A stretch of 64,000 bases of DNA. Origin: Chitinophaga sp. YR627 (lineage in GTDB: Bacteria > Bacteroidota > Bacteroidia > Chitinophagales > Chitinophagaceae). The notes beneath the pieces are model-generated. The model saw only the letters and a list, made by a program, of their open reading frames with translations. It ran no database searches and was not told where the DNA came from. Made by a program: the position numbers and the translations under genes. Below, piece by piece: positions 20,039 through 29,332 of this stretch. Each line of letters opens with the position of its first letter. Within the stretch, counting starts at the first letter, position 1. Location: contig NZ_FOUX01000002.1 in NCBI RefSeq assembly GCF_900114995.1, positions 992,001 through 1,056,000 on the forward strand, given 5' to 3'.

Positions 20039-20887
20039 CTATTTCTTGTCCCAACGCTTTCCAAACTGCAGCGCAATGTATGCATTAAAGAAAAATTTCT
20101 TCGGATCCTGGTCGATCATAATATCGACATCCTTGGTATAATACTCCGCATTTACACCCACTTCCAGCGCGCTGACAACCTCGTTAAAACGAGCCCAGTC
20201 AAAGCGCAGACCGGTTTTAGCATGTATACCAGGCACGATACTTACCTCGCTCCAGCCCTTTCCGAAACCAGCGCCGCCGATAATAGACGACCTGTCCAGG
20301 AAAGCCTGGTCATATAATGGATCCTGACCATATTTCACCTGTACGCCTCTTGAAGTATTCGGGTCTACCACATTCAGGTAATAAGGTTTCTTCAGACCAA
20401 CGGAAAGACCTCCATAATAGATAGCATTTACCAGTACCCCGTTTTTATTTCCCTTACCGCCGATCAGTCGTTGCTGACCAACACCCAGTTTCGCCTGGTA
20501 AAAATTGTTCTGCTTACCATATATATAAGGCTTCTCTGAATAGATAAAGCCAAATTGATCGATATCTTTTAAAGCACCTGGCTTTTTATCTTCCTTCGGA
20601 TTCTTCTTCTCCGCAAACTCAAACTGGAAATAAGTCACCTTCTGCCGGCTCTTTCTCCAGCCCAGTTCAAAAAAACCGGCCCAGCCATCCGTATTGATAC
20701 GGCCACCAATGGAAAATTCTCTTTGATACAGGTTCTCACCCTCTTCCAGCTGTTTAAACAATGAAATACGCTTCAGCTTCCGTTCCTCCCGCTGTTCCTT
20801 TTTGGAAGGTGCATCAGTAGTTGAAGTCTGGGCATACAAACCACCCGCCATGGCCAGTAAAAGCAAGGATAAGTATAGTCTTTTCAC
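20039..20887 (-). CDS. Secreted or outer-membrane hypothetical protein
   Basis: 282 residues with a clear signal peptide (MKRLYLSLLLLAMAGGLYAQ). The rest alternates short beta-type stretches and aromatic residues (FFELGWRKSRQKVTYFQFEF, AIYYGGLSVGLKKPYYLNV), as in small outer-membrane beta-barrels. No named family was recognised. A hairpin GTATAGCC-GCCG-GGCTATAC (20914-20933) lies in the upstream region. lipA is downstream but seems to have its own promoter. Confidence 0.7.
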   Translation of the reverse strand: MKRLYLSLLLLAMAGGLYAQTSTTDAPSKKEQREERKLKRISLFKQLEEGENLYQREFSIGGRINTDGWAGFFELGWRKSRQKVTYFQFEFAEKKNPKEDKKPGALKDIDQFGFIYSEKPYIYGKQNNFYQAKLGVGQQRLIGGKGNKNGVLVNAIYYGGLSVGLKKPYYLNVVDPNTSRGVQVKYGQDPLYDQAFLDRSSIIGGAGFGKGWSEVSIVPGIHAKTGLRFDWARFNEVVSALEVGVNAEYYTKDVDIMIDQDPKKFFFNAYIALQFGKRWDKK

Positions 20888-21081
20888 CTGTATAGATTTG
20901 TTTAGTTAACGGAGTATAGCCGCCGGGCTATACTATATAAACGTAAGGGGCATCATATTGGTATGCCTGCTGTTACAAACCTACACGTTTTTTCTGTCAT
21001 GTGTAAATTTGTTTTTCTTTGAAAACCCACGCCCATGTATATATAACGCCCCGGATGCAAAATGGTTACAAGATTTGTTTA

Positions 21082-22533
21082 TCAGGCAATTCCACTCCTG
21101 ACAAGCCTCGCTCCCACCGCACAATGCAGACACCTTTTTTCTTCACAATATGCCTGTTTCAGCTGCAATAATGCCTGAGTTTCTCCTGCCGATCCGGCGC
21201 CGATGTGCAAGGCCTCCCATGACCTTATCAGATGATTATCCTCCGGTGGCAACTGCCGCATCAATGCCACCGCCTTTTCCTGGTAATAGCTGTCCTTTTT
21301 CTCTCGTCCGTAGACATATAATAATGGTAAAACGGTATTGATCAGCATATTGTGTACTGCCCTCCTGCCGGGCATCCTTGTTCGTGCCACCGGCTTCCCA
21401 AAGCGGTAATGCGTTTGCCAGTAACCGGAAGGAGGTACATCCAGCAGCTTTACCAGCGTATGCACAGACCCCGCATCCAGTATGGCGGAAAACAGGTGCG
21501 TATGTTTATGCAGTAAACCTGCCAGGGCGGCAATTTTCATGGTAGGAAAAGATGCCGGTCGCATCCGTAGCCATTTCCAACGCTGCCCGTCTAAAGGAAT
21601 GAGCTTGTATTTATGCCGTAGATAAGCATATTCCTTTTGCAGATACATCAAATAATCATCCGGTGTCTCAGTTTCTTTTCCAGCCCCTATAAGTCTATGA
21701 TCTACAGCACCTTCCCGGATCAGGTCCACCTCATCTCCACCTGAATGCCGGCTCCTCTCCCCCACCCTCTCTATATCCCCCCCTTTCATCTCCCCTTCAT
21801 CCTCTGCAAAATCCTTGTTCTCACTTTCCAGCATACCCGCCTGACCAAATAACAATGCCTCCAGTTGCAGCTGATCATGCTGATGACGCAACAACATTTT
21901 ATAGGGCAATGATCTGACCAGCTCCAGGAACGTTTCTCCATTCACGGGCATACCCGCTCCCCTGGCCAGCGCACGATAACACACTTCCTCCCAGTCATAC
22001 TGCGTTTGCAGCAACCAGACCTTCATGGCATCCGCCCGTTGTTCCAGCCGTTCTATCAACAGCCGGTCTTTCCATCCCGTCCATATCAGGGGAGGCACTT
22101 CTGCCACAGATCCCGCACATGGTACAAAAGCACGCGACTGCCGTAGCCACTCATAACGCTGTAATAACAACTTAGGAATACAGTACCGCAGTTCAAGAAT
22201 AGGGATACCGTGGGTGTTTTGAGCGGCTACATCATGCTCAAAAACGATGTGCAGCACAACATTCCGGTATTGCAGATTATGCTGGTGTCCATGCCGGAAC
22301 CAGTCCGATGTTTTCAGGTGCAGTTCCACATTCCCCACCCATAAAGTGTTGCCGATGCGGATACGGGCAGCGGTAAAATCAGGTCCCGCATGACGGTTCA
22401 GTTGCCCGGGATGATCTATCTGAACAGGATCTCCCTCCAGGGTGCTAAGACCCGACTGCGTAAATAAACGGAATTGCCAGATATGCTGGAATAGCTCCTC
22501 CGACATGATCGGATCAACAGGTACAATGGTCAT
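21082..22533 (-). CDS. DUF2851 family protein with hydrophilic insertion
   Basis: 483 residues from the ATG at 22533; a second in-frame ATG at 22506 (MSEELFQHIWQFRLF) is also plausible and closer to the usual family start. The N-terminal part (LFTQSGLSTLEGDPVQI...GNVELHLKTSDWFRHGHQ, in pieces) is characteristic of DUF2851, a Bacteroidota family of unknown function with nuclease-like features proposed. The middle (about residues 240-300) is a charged, low-complexity insertion rich in E, G and D. The rest shows the C-terminal cysteine pair region (EEKRCLHCAVG). Confidence 0.85.
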   Translation of the reverse strand: MTIVPVDPIMSEELFQHIWQFRLFTQSGLSTLEGDPVQIDHPGQLNRHAGPDFTAARIRIGNTLWVGNVELHLKTSDWFRHGHQHNLQYRNVVLHIVFEHDVAAQNTHGIPILELRYCIPKLLLQRYEWLRQSRAFVPCAGSVAEVPPLIWTGWKDRLLIERLEQRADAMKVWLLQTQYDWEEVCYRALARGAGMPVNGETFLELVRSLPYKMLLRHQHDQLQLEALLFGQAGMLESENKDFAEDEGEMKGGDIERVGERSRHSGGDEVDLIREGAVDHRLIGAGKETETPDDYLMYLQKEYAYLRHKYKLIPLDGQRWKWLRMRPASFPTMKIAALAGLLHKHTHLFSAILDAGSVHTLVKLLDVPPSGYWQTHYRFGKPVARTRMPGRRAVHNMLINTVLPLLYVYGREKKDSYYQEKAVALMRQLPPEDNHLIRSWEALHIGAGSAGETQALLQLKQAYCEEKRCLHCAVGARLVRSGIA

Positions 22534-22624
22534 AATTGGTTGGTTAACAGAATAACTAAAAGTCAGGTTAGATACATCAAATTAGTAAAAAAACAGGTGC
22601 GTCAAAAAATTAAAAATACAGCCA

Positions 22625-22657
22625 TTTGGAAATTTGATGAAAGTACCCTTAACTTTG
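22625..22657 (+). promoter_or_regulatory. Bacteroidota-type promoter of the SAM-riboswitch operon
   Basis: TTTG at 22625-22628, a spacer of 21 nt, then TAACTTTG at 22650-22657. This matches the Bacteroidota -33/-7 consensus TTTG / TAnnTTTG. Transcription should start near 22665, just before the riboswitch P1 stem. Confidence 0.7.
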
Positions 22658-22676
22658 CACCCAGTTCTTACACATG

Positions 22677-22794
22677 ACTTATCCAGAAAGGCGGAGGGAC
22701 TTGGCCCTGCGATGCCTTAGCAACCAACCTGCAGAAATGCAGGGAAAGGTGCTAATTCCGGCCCCGGTTATACGATAACCGAGGGAAGATAAGT
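22677..22794 (+). ncRNA. SAM-I (S-box) riboswitch
   Basis: P1 pairs ACTTATC (22677-22683) with GATAAGT (22788-22794). Between them are the conserved S-box features: CAGAAAGGCGGAGGGACT, GGCCC, GATGCC..AGCAACC, and AAGGTGCTAATTCC. It binds S-adenosylmethionine and represses downstream sulfur amino-acid genes. A separate intrinsic terminator follows at 22830, so control is by transcription termination. The controlled genes are the trans-sulfuration enzyme and homoserine dehydrogenase. Confidence 0.95.
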
Positions 22795-22829
22795 TGGCAG
22801 AGATTGAAATTCACTGTAATAAAATACTT

Positions 22830-22862
22830 GAAGGCTCTTCCAACATCGGAAGGGCTTTTTTT
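22830..22862 (+). terminator. Regulated terminator of the SAM riboswitch
   Basis: Stem AAGGCTCTTCC / GGAAGGGCTT (with wobble pairs) and loop AACATC, followed by a T-run. It lies 36 nt after the aptamer and about 90 nt before the first coding region, as expected for an expression platform. Confidence 0.8.
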
Positions 22863-22951
22863 ATGCCCGTTCTGGTAGTTATATGACCGAATGAATGTCT
22901 GTTTGTGCGTGTGCCAACCAGGGTTTAATAACAGTATAATTACTTTGAAGA

Positions 22952-24130
22952 TTGAAAATAGCTACTCAATTATTGCATAGCATCCCGGTGGATGAGTTGA
23001 CTGGCGCCATCTCCGTCCCCATCTACCAGACCTCCACCTTCGTGCAGGAGTCTCCCGGGATCAATAAGGGTTTTGAGTTCTCCCGTGCCAATAATCCTAC
23101 CCGAAAAGTACTGGAAAATCTCATCTGCAGCCTGGAAGAAGGACATGCAGGTTTCGCCTTCGCCAGCGGCATGGCAGCTATTGATGCTGTTATGAAACTC
23201 CTGAAAAGTGGTGACGAGATCATGGCCGTAGAAGATACCTATGGCGGCATCTTCCAGATGTTCCAGCACATGTTTGAACGCTTTGGTATCAAAGCAAATT
23301 TCGTCGACACCAGCAATACAGACAAAGTACTGGCAGCCATCACGCCTAATACAAAAATGATCTGGCTGGAATCGCCTACCAATCCGACCTTGCGCATCTC
23401 CGATATCAAATCCATCAGCAAAATAGCCAAACAGCATAACATCCTGCTGGTGGTAGATAATACACTCTGCACACCGCTGCTGCAACAACCAATGCCGCTG
23501 GGTGCAGATATCATTATCCATAGCGCTACCAAATACCTCGCAGGACATACTGATGTCATCGCAGGACTTGTAGTGGTCAACACCAAATCACTGGCCGATC
23601 AGCTACGCTTTAACCAGAATATTTCCGGCAGTATCCTCAGTCCTTTCGAAGCCTGGCTCACCATCAGAGGTATCGAAACACTGAGCCTCCGCCTGGATAA
23701 ACAATGCAGTAATGCCATGGCAATCGCCACCTGGCTCTCTGCACATCCTGCTGTGGATAAAGTGTTCTATCCGGGACTAAGCACACACAAGAATCATCAT
23801 ATCGCACGCAAACAGCAAAAACAATATGGCGCATTAGTCAGTTTCTCGCTGAAAAATGACAATATCAAAAATGCGATCCGTGTAGTGAATGCAACCAAAT
23901 TATTCAAACTCGCAGAAAGCTTCGGTGGTGTAAAAAGTATGCTGGATCATCCAACAACCATGACACACCGGAACATACCGGAAGAATTCCGTAAAAGGAC
24001 GGGCTTACCAGACTCCTGTATCCGTCTGTCAGTCGGTATCGAAGACGCAGAAGATCTGATCAACGATCTTAAACAGGCACTCGATAAACTGAATCTGCCT
24101 GCGGGAAAACAAATGACAGTGCTGCAATAA
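22952..24130 (+). CDS. PLP-dependent trans-sulfuration enzyme (cystathionine gamma-synthase-like), TTG start
   Basis: 392 residues of the Cys/Met metabolism PLP family. The PLP lysine is K194 in HSATKYLAGHTD. Other family marks are ASGMAAI, LAESFGGVKSMLDHPTTMTH and DNTLCTPLLQ-like segments. The start codon is TTG at 22952: an in-frame TGA lies 4-6 nt upstream, and family members begin MKxATxxxH exactly here. The family includes cystathionine gamma-synthase, beta-lyase and gamma-lyase. The SAM riboswitch and the adjacent homoserine dehydrogenase point to methionine synthesis, so gamma-synthase or sulfhydrylase is favoured. Confidence 0.88.
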   Translation: MKIATQLLHSIPVDELTGAISVPIYQTSTFVQESPGINKGFEFSRANNPTRKVLENLICSLEEGHAGFAFASGMAAIDAVMKLLKSGDEIMAVEDTYGGIFQMFQHMFERFGIKANFVDTSNTDKVLAAITPNTKMIWLESPTNPTLRISDIKSISKIAKQHNILLVVDNTLCTPLLQQPMPLGADIIIHSATKYLAGHTDVIAGLVVVNTKSLADQLRFNQNISGSILSPFEAWLTIRGIETLSLRLDKQCSNAMAIATWLSAHPAVDKVFYPGLSTHKNHHIARKQQKQYGALVSFSLKNDNIKNAIRVVNATKLFKLAESFGGVKSMLDHPTTMTHRNIPEEFRKRTGLPDSCIRLSVGIEDAEDLINDLKQALDKLNLPAGKQMTVLQ

Positions 24131-24258
24131 GCAACTCCTCCAAAAGGAGCATCCGCAACACAAGGGACAAATATTTACAACAAACTTTTTTCAACATAAC
24201 GCAGCACAATTTTATCAACCGGCTGCATTAAAATGGAAGTAAGCACTAAGTATAGAAC

Positions 24259-25455
24259 ATGGAAAACAAAATCATCAATTTAGGCATTTTCGGATTTGGT
24301 TGTGTGGGACAAGGGTTATACGAGGTACTAAACAGAACGAAAGGTATCAATGCCCGTATCAAAAAGATATGTATTAAAGATCCTAACAAGCCTCGTCCTA
24401 TCGACGCAAGCTATTTCACTACAGACAAAAATGAGATCCTCAATGATCCAACCATTGATGTTGTAGTAGAACTGATCAATGAAACAGATGCAGCATTCGA
24501 AATAGTAAGCACGGCATTGCGTAATGGTAAAGCTGTAGTAAGCGCCAGCAAACGCATGATCGCAGAAAACCTGCCTGCACTGTATCAGCTGCAGGTAGAA
24601 AACAAAGTACCTTTCCTCTATGAAGCATCCAGCTGTGCAAGTATTCCTATCATCCGTAACCTGGAAGAATACTATGACAACGACCTGCTGAATGCAGTAG
24701 AAGGTATCTGTAACGGTTCTACCAACTACATTCTCACCAAGATATTTGAAGAGAACCTGAGCTTTGAAACAGCGCTGAAACAGGCACAGGAATTAGGTTT
24801 TGCAGAAACAGACCCTACATTGGATATCGAAGGTTATGATCCTAAATTTAAGATCGTGATCCTGTTGTTACATGCCTTCGGTACTTTCGTAAAACCAGAA
24901 GAAGTATTCAACTTCGGTATACATCACCTGAACGACTTTGACATACAATTTGCCAGACAACGTAACTGTACCATTAAGCTGATCGGCAACTGCCGCAGAC
25001 AAAATGGTCATGTGAACGCATATGTATTGCCACACCTGATCCGTGAACACAACCTGCTGTACGATGTATACAATGAATACAACGGCGTATTGCTGGAAAG
25101 TGCCTTCACCGACAAACAGTTCTTCGTAGGTAAAGGCGCTGGTGGTACCGCTACCGGTAGTGCAGTACTCTCCGATATCTCTGCCCTGCTGTACAACTAT
25201 CGCTACGAATACAAGAAGATTAAACAGTCCAATCAGCCGGCATTCACCAACGATGTACAGCTGAAGATCTACCTGCGTTACAGCAATGCTTCACAGGTGC
25301 ATCTGACAGACTTCTACAACATCTCAGAAAAATACGAATCAGCTACTTACAGCTATGTAGTAGGTGTGATCAATCTGCAGAAATTAAAAGAAGCAGACTG
25401 GTTGAAAAATAAAGATGTGAATCTGTTGGTACTGGGTGAAGACCACGCACGTTAG
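24259..25455 (+). CDS. hom: Homoserine dehydrogenase
   Basis: 398 residues. It reduces aspartate semialdehyde to homoserine. The NAD(P) loop is GIFGFGCVGQG (residues 9-19). The catalytic region GICNGSTNYILTKI followed by the ETDPTLDIEGYDPKFKI segment carries the conserved Asp and Lys. It is monofunctional: no aspartokinase domain and no C-terminal ACT of normal length is evident, but a short C-terminal region remains. It is 128 nt after the trans-sulfuration gene with no terminator between, so it is likely under the same SAM riboswitch, linking homoserine supply to methionine need. Confidence 0.93.
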   Translation: MENKIINLGIFGFGCVGQGLYEVLNRTKGINARIKKICIKDPNKPRPIDASYFTTDKNEILNDPTIDVVVELINETDAAFEIVSTALRNGKAVVSASKRMIAENLPALYQLQVENKVPFLYEASSCASIPIIRNLEEYYDNDLLNAVEGICNGSTNYILTKIFEENLSFETALKQAQELGFAETDPTLDIEGYDPKFKIVILLLHAFGTFVKPEEVFNFGIHHLNDFDIQFARQRNCTIKLIGNCRRQNGHVNAYVLPHLIREHNLLYDVYNEYNGVLLESAFTDKQFFVGKGAGGTATGSAVLSDISALLYNYRYEYKKIKQSNQPAFTNDVQLKIYLRYSNASQVHLTDFYNISEKYESATYSYVVGVINLQKLKEADWLKNKDVNLLVLGEDHAR

Positions 25456-25484
25456 TCATCAGTTAATCAGCCATATATTAGCAG

Positions 25485-25516
25485 AAGGCGTCCGCCATTG
25501 GCGAGACGCCTTTCTT
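25485..25516 (+). terminator. Probable terminator after hom
   Basis: Stem AAGGCGTC / GACGCCTT with an 11-nt loop, followed by a T-rich but interrupted tail (TTCTTCTT). Confidence 0.6.
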
Positions 25517-25520
25517 CTTA

Positions 25521-25553
25521 AAAAAAACACCTGATCCTTTGAGGGACCAGGTG
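25521..25553 (-). terminator. Terminator of the TlpA-like gene
   Basis: On the minus strand: GCACCTGGTCC, loop CTCAAA, GGATCAGGTG, then seven Ts. It faces the hom terminator; each convergent unit has its own. Confidence 0.85.
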
Positions 25554-25610
25554 CTCATGTATGAAGCGGGTTAGCATCGGGATAAATGGACTTTTGAATA
25601 GGACATAGGA

Positions 25611-26747
25611 CTATAATATCTTTTGTAATGTCGCCCCCAGTTCTTCTCCGCGTAAGTTTTTCGCAACGATCTTCCCGGCTGGATCGATCAGAAAATTGAA
25701 CGGGATATGTGGTACAGCATATAATTTTGGCACCTTACCTTCAAAAAGTTTCAATTCAGATACATGGGTCCAGGCACCTGTTCCATCTTTTTCAATCGCC
25801 TTCAGCCACTTCTCTCTGTCCCCTCCTTTATCCAGCGAAACGCTCAGAATCGTAAAACCTGCATCTTTATATTTTTTGTATGCAGCAATCAAATTAGGGC
25901 TCTCTTCTCGGCAGGGAGCACACCAGGATGCCCAGAACTCAAGTAATACGTGCTTTCCACGGTAGTCAGAAAGTGATACAGACTTACCATTGATATCCTG
26001 ACAGGTAAATTCAGGCGCAGACTTTCCATTCTCCAATAACAACAATTGGTCGATATTTGTCTTTACCTCAAGGCTCCGCTCTGTATGCCTGTATTTATTG
26101 CCTGCTTTTTCATATAATGATGCCGCTTCTCTCGGACTTATCACCTCATCCCTGAGCAAATCCTGTGTATACATCAGGGAGAAATAAGATGTCGGCCGCT
26201 GACGCACATAATCTTTTTTATGTTTAATATACCATTCCTGCAGGGCCTGAGTCGCAGCGTCCCGGCTGGCATGTGCATAGCTTCTTCTGATACTATCATC
26301 CACCTGGTGATATCGCAACTCTGCTGCTACCACCTCCTTGTAATCGTCATTGAGAGTGGACCCCGGAAAAGTAGCAGCAGATAACGCACCATCACTGTTC
26401 ACAACAATCTCTCCCGGCTCCAGATAGATGCTTAATTTTTCATACTTCGTTAAATCGGCTTCCGGATATATGATCAATGTAGCATTTGTCGGCTCTCCTA
26501 TCTTCCCTTTAAAGACAAAACTGCCGTTATTAATTTCTGTGGAATCCCAAACAGCTTTCAGCTGAATTACCTCCTGCCCATTCTCTACTTTCCTGTCGAA
26601 TCCTGCATCCACTCCAAGATAAACCTTCGTATGCGGCTTCGCATTTTTAAACTCCCCTTTTAAACGGTACTCTTTTGTCTGTGCATGCATGATCAGGGGC
26701 GATAACATGCTGAGGGCCAGCAAACTTCTTTTAAAAACAATGCTCAT
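25611..26747 (-). CDS. TlpA-like thioredoxin-fold protein with DUF4369 domain
   Basis: 378 residues with a signal peptide (cleavage near MHAQ). The N-terminal ~200 residues form a DUF4369-type beta domain (YRLKGEFKNAKPHTKVYLG...DSTEINNGSFVFKGKIGEP). The C-terminal half is an AhpC/TSA-thioredoxin domain starting at GKSAPEFTCQDINGKSVSLSDY, with redox motif C276-A-P-C279 in WASWCAPCREE. It is probably a periplasmic disulfide reductase, as is common in Bacteroidota; the client is unknown. Confidence 0.92.
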   Translation of the reverse strand: MSIVFKRSLLALSMLSPLIMHAQTKEYRLKGEFKNAKPHTKVYLGVDAGFDRKVENGQEVIQLKAVWDSTEINNGSFVFKGKIGEPTNATLIIYPEADLTKYEKLSIYLEPGEIVVNSDGALSAATFPGSTLNDDYKEVVAAELRYHQVDDSIRRSYAHASRDAATQALQEWYIKHKKDYVRQRPTSYFSLMYTQDLLRDEVISPREAASLYEKAGNKYRHTERSLEVKTNIDQLLLLENGKSAPEFTCQDINGKSVSLSDYRGKHVLLEFWASWCAPCREESPNLIAAYKKYKDAGFTILSVSLDKGGDREKWLKAIEKDGTGAWTHVSELKLFEGKVPKLYAVPHIPFNFLIDPAGKIVAKNLRGEELGATLQKIL

Positions 26748-26842
26748 GGTGTTAAATGGTATTTGGGTATAACTATATAAAGCCGGCTTCCCTCCAAATC
26801 TTAGCGTTTTGATCGCATATATTTGTAATAAATACCGCCATC

Positions 26843-27205
26843 GTGAAAAACACTGCCCCGGACATCAATACTTATATCGCCGATTTCCCCGAACATGTGC
26901 AGGCGATCCTTCAGCAGGTGCGCGCGACCATCCATAAAGCAGCCCCTGAAGCGACAGAAGACATCAAATATGCCATACCAACGTTCGTATTGAACGGCAA
27001 TCTGGTGCATTTTGCCGCATTTAAAAGCCATATCGGCTTCTATCCCACCCCAACGGGTATCGAAGAATTTGAGAAAGAATTATCAGTATATAAACAGGGG
27101 AAGGGGTCGGTACAATTTCCACTGGACCAGCCAATGCCGCTGGACCTGATCACACGGATCGTAAAATACCGGGTTAAACAAAACGCTGAAAAGAAGAAAA
27201 AGTAA
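26843..27205 (+). CDS. DUF1801 (YdhG-like) protein, GTG start
   Basis: 120 residues starting at GTG 26843. Motifs DINTYIADFPEHVQAILQQVRATIHKAAPEATEDIKYAIPTF (in part) and FAAFKSHIGFYP are the classic DUF1801 pattern, a small iron-chaperone-fold family without firm function. A TATATTTG at 26818-26825 may be its -7 element. It is divergent from the TlpA-like gene and ends 27 nt before the convergent maf gene. Confidence 0.88.
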   Translation: MKNTAPDINTYIADFPEHVQAILQQVRATIHKAAPEATEDIKYAIPTFVLNGNLVHFAAFKSHIGFYPTPTGIEEFEKELSVYKQGKGSVQFPLDQPMPLDLITRIVKYRVKQNAEKKKK

Positions 27206-27232
27206 GATGGCTGAAACCACCTTACCCTCTTA

Positions 27233-27811
27233 TTATTTCTTACCGATCGCCTCGAGCGCTTCTACAACGTTGCTCACAGGCAATCCCATTACATTATAAA
27301 AACAGCCATCAATACGGTCAATGCCCACTGCTCCGATCCATTCCTGGATCGCATAGGCGCCGGCTTTATCATATGGCTTATAAGCATCTACATAGTAGGT
27401 GATCTGCTCAGTGGTCAGCGGCTTAAAATGTACTTCCGTCTCTTTGGAGAAAGCAGACTCCTGCCCCTGCTGTTTGATCACCACGCCGGTGATCACGCGA
27501 TGTATACGTCCGCTCAGGGCAGACAGGATCCGGATCGCATCTTCCCTGTCCTTAGGCTTACCGATGATCGTATCATCCAGTACAACAACCGTATCAGCAG
27601 TAATAACGATATCATCATCTTCACAGAGTGCAGCAACGGCAGCCGATTTCTGCCGGGCGATATGCACCGGTACCTCAGGAATCGCCATGTCAGCAGGAAA
27701 GGTCTCCGCTGTATCTACCACTTTCACTTCAAAGGGAATACCCGCCTGCTCCAGCAGTTGTTTTCTGCGGGGAGACTGGGACGCAAGGATCACACGTTTT
27801 CCGGTATACAT
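27233..27811 (-). CDS. maf: Maf-family nucleoside-triphosphate pyrophosphatase
   Basis: 192 residues. Maf proteins hydrolyse non-canonical or pyrimidine NTPs to NMP and PPi. The N-terminal VILASQSPRRKQLLEQ motif, the ITADTVVVLDD motif with catalytic Asp, and the KPKDREDA and YDKAGAYAIQ segments are all present. Its ATG overlaps the UbiA stop by one base (TGATG), suggesting translational coupling. It is the last gene of the DUF2520-kdsC-ubiA-maf operon. Confidence 0.95.
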   Translation of the reverse strand: MYTGKRVILASQSPRRKQLLEQAGIPFEVKVVDTAETFPADMAIPEVPVHIARQKSAAVAALCEDDDIVITADTVVVLDDTIIGKPKDREDAIRILSALSGRIHRVITGVVIKQQGQESAFSKETEVHFKPLTTEQITYYVDAYKPYDKAGAYAIQEWIGAVGIDRIDGCFYNVMGLPVSNVVEALEAIGKK

Positions 27812-28752
27812 CAGAGCAATATTTTAAAGAAGATCATGGAAAGAATACCAGACAGCATCAGCCATTTCACAAGAGAGCTCACTTTATGATAATGTTCCGG
27901 CAGATGCGCCTTTTTCAGTAAGATATAAATATAAAATACAGGCGCCTGCACCAACAGGGCCAGATAAATAATAGCAGGCCACCAGCCGATAAAGGCGATC
28001 CGGACCTGTACCAGCAGGATCAGGACCAGTAATGCCAGCATCAGCGCATAGCAGATCTGTTTGGCAGGGTTCACACCCCATACGATCGGAATAGTACGGC
28101 AACCATCTTTGCTGTCTCCCAGCATATCTTCCAGGTCTTTTACGATCTCCCGGATCAGGGAAATGATAAAAGCGAACAGAGCATACACGCCGATCACCTG
28201 TATCAGTTTTCTGCCGATAGGCGACATGATCGCTTCAAAGCTTTCATAGATCTGTTTCTCATAAAAGCCAACCACTACCACCGCCAGCGCCGTGAGCAAA
28301 GAGATCAGTACATTCCCGATCAGCACCTGACGTTTAAACGAGGTAGAGTAAAACCAGAGTATCAGGGAGCAGATCACCTGGGTAAATCCAAGGTAGATCA
28401 CACCGATACGCCAGGCGACAATAAAGCCGATAGAAACGCCGGCCATATTAAATATGGTATGCCAGGCCATCGCCCAGCGACGGTTGATGATCTTATCAAG
28501 TACCATCTTTTCCGGCTTGTTGATGATATCTATATTGATGTCAAAATAGTCGTTGATAATATTGCCCGCAGCTGCGATCAGTACTGTTGATAAAGACAAC
28601 AGGCAAAAAGACAGCCAGGACAGCGAAGGCGTTTCTCCGTTATACGTCAGTACCGGTGCTACCACACAATACTGTAACAGGAACTGGGTCAGCGCTATAT
28701 AGATAAGATTTGGGTATCGGACCAGCCTGAGGAAGGCAATCAGCAATTTCAT
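27811..28752 (-). CDS. UbiA-family prenyltransferase
   Basis: 313 residues with about nine membrane segments. The first Asp-rich motif is N67-D68-Y-F-D71-I-N-I-D75, and a second is in REIVKDLEDMLGD; these bind Mg-prenyl-diphosphate. Bacteroidota members annotated in this position are often called geranylgeranylglycerol-phosphate geranylgeranyltransferase-like, but the acceptor here cannot be read. It lies between kdsC and maf and overlaps maf by one base. Confidence 0.88.
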   Translation of the reverse strand: MKLLIAFLRLVRYPNLIYIALTQFLLQYCVVAPVLTYNGETPSLSWLSFCLLSLSTVLIAAAGNIINDYFDINIDIINKPEKMVLDKIINRRWAMAWHTIFNMAGVSIGFIVAWRIGVIYLGFTQVICSLILWFYSTSFKRQVLIGNVLISLLTALAVVVVGFYEKQIYESFEAIMSPIGRKLIQVIGVYALFAFIISLIREIVKDLEDMLGDSKDGCRTIPIVWGVNPAKQICYALMLALLVLILLVQVRIAFIGWWPAIIYLALLVQAPVFYIYILLKKAHLPEHYHKVSSLVKWLMLSGILSMIFFKILL

Positions 28753-28807
28753 AATTCAATAATTGCGGTAAAAATATTTCCTGTTATATATAATATGATC
28801 GCAGCCG

Positions 28808-29329
28808 TTATTTGCTGGCGATCTCCTCATCCATCATCCAGTGATCGTTCAGTTTCAGTACTTTTTCGATCACTTCCCGCACACAACCGAAACCTCCGTT
28901 GACGGGTGACACATAGCGGCAGATGCTTTTAATTTCCGGTACAGCATCTGCAGGACAAACCGGCAACCCTACCAGTTGCATGGCCCTGTAATCAGGAATA
29001 TCGTCTCCCATGAACAGGATCTCCTCCCATTTCAGGTCGTTTTCAAATGCGTAGTCCTGTAGTTTCTCCTGTTTGTCCAGCACACCGGTATAAATATCTT
29101 TTATGCCCAGTCCCTGCAAACGGCTCACTACACTCTCAGATTTTCCTCCGGAGATGATCACCACCCGATATCCTTTTTTAACCGCCAGCTGTAAGGCATA
29201 GCCGTCCTTGATATTCATTCTGCGGGATTGTTCTCCGTTGGGCAATAACTGTACAGTACCGTCTGTCAATACGCCGTCAACATCAAAAACGAAAGTGGAA
29301 ACAGGCTTAAAGAGAGCTAAAATGTTCAT
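28808..29329 (-). CDS. kdsC: KdsC-type HAD phosphatase (KDO-8-phosphate phosphatase)
   Basis: 173 residues, a cap-less HAD hydrolase of the KdsC type. The nucleophile and acid are D16 and D18 in FVFDVDGVLTDG. Motif II is ISGGKSE, and motif III/IV is LFMGDDIPDYRAM. Size and motifs match 3-deoxy-manno-octulosonate 8-phosphate phosphatase of LPS core synthesis. The repeat element at 29333-29422 abuts its start codon, so its ribosome-binding region lies inside that repeat. Confidence 0.88.
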   Translation of the reverse strand: MNILALFKPVSTFVFDVDGVLTDGTVQLLPNGEQSRRMNIKDGYALQLAVKKGYRVVIISGGKSESVVSRLQGLGIKDIYTGVLDKQEKLQDYAFENDLKWEEILFMGDDIPDYRAMQLVGLPVCPADAVPEIKSICRYVSPVNGGFGCVREVIEKVLKLNDHWMMDEEIASK

Positions 29330-29332
29330 TAT

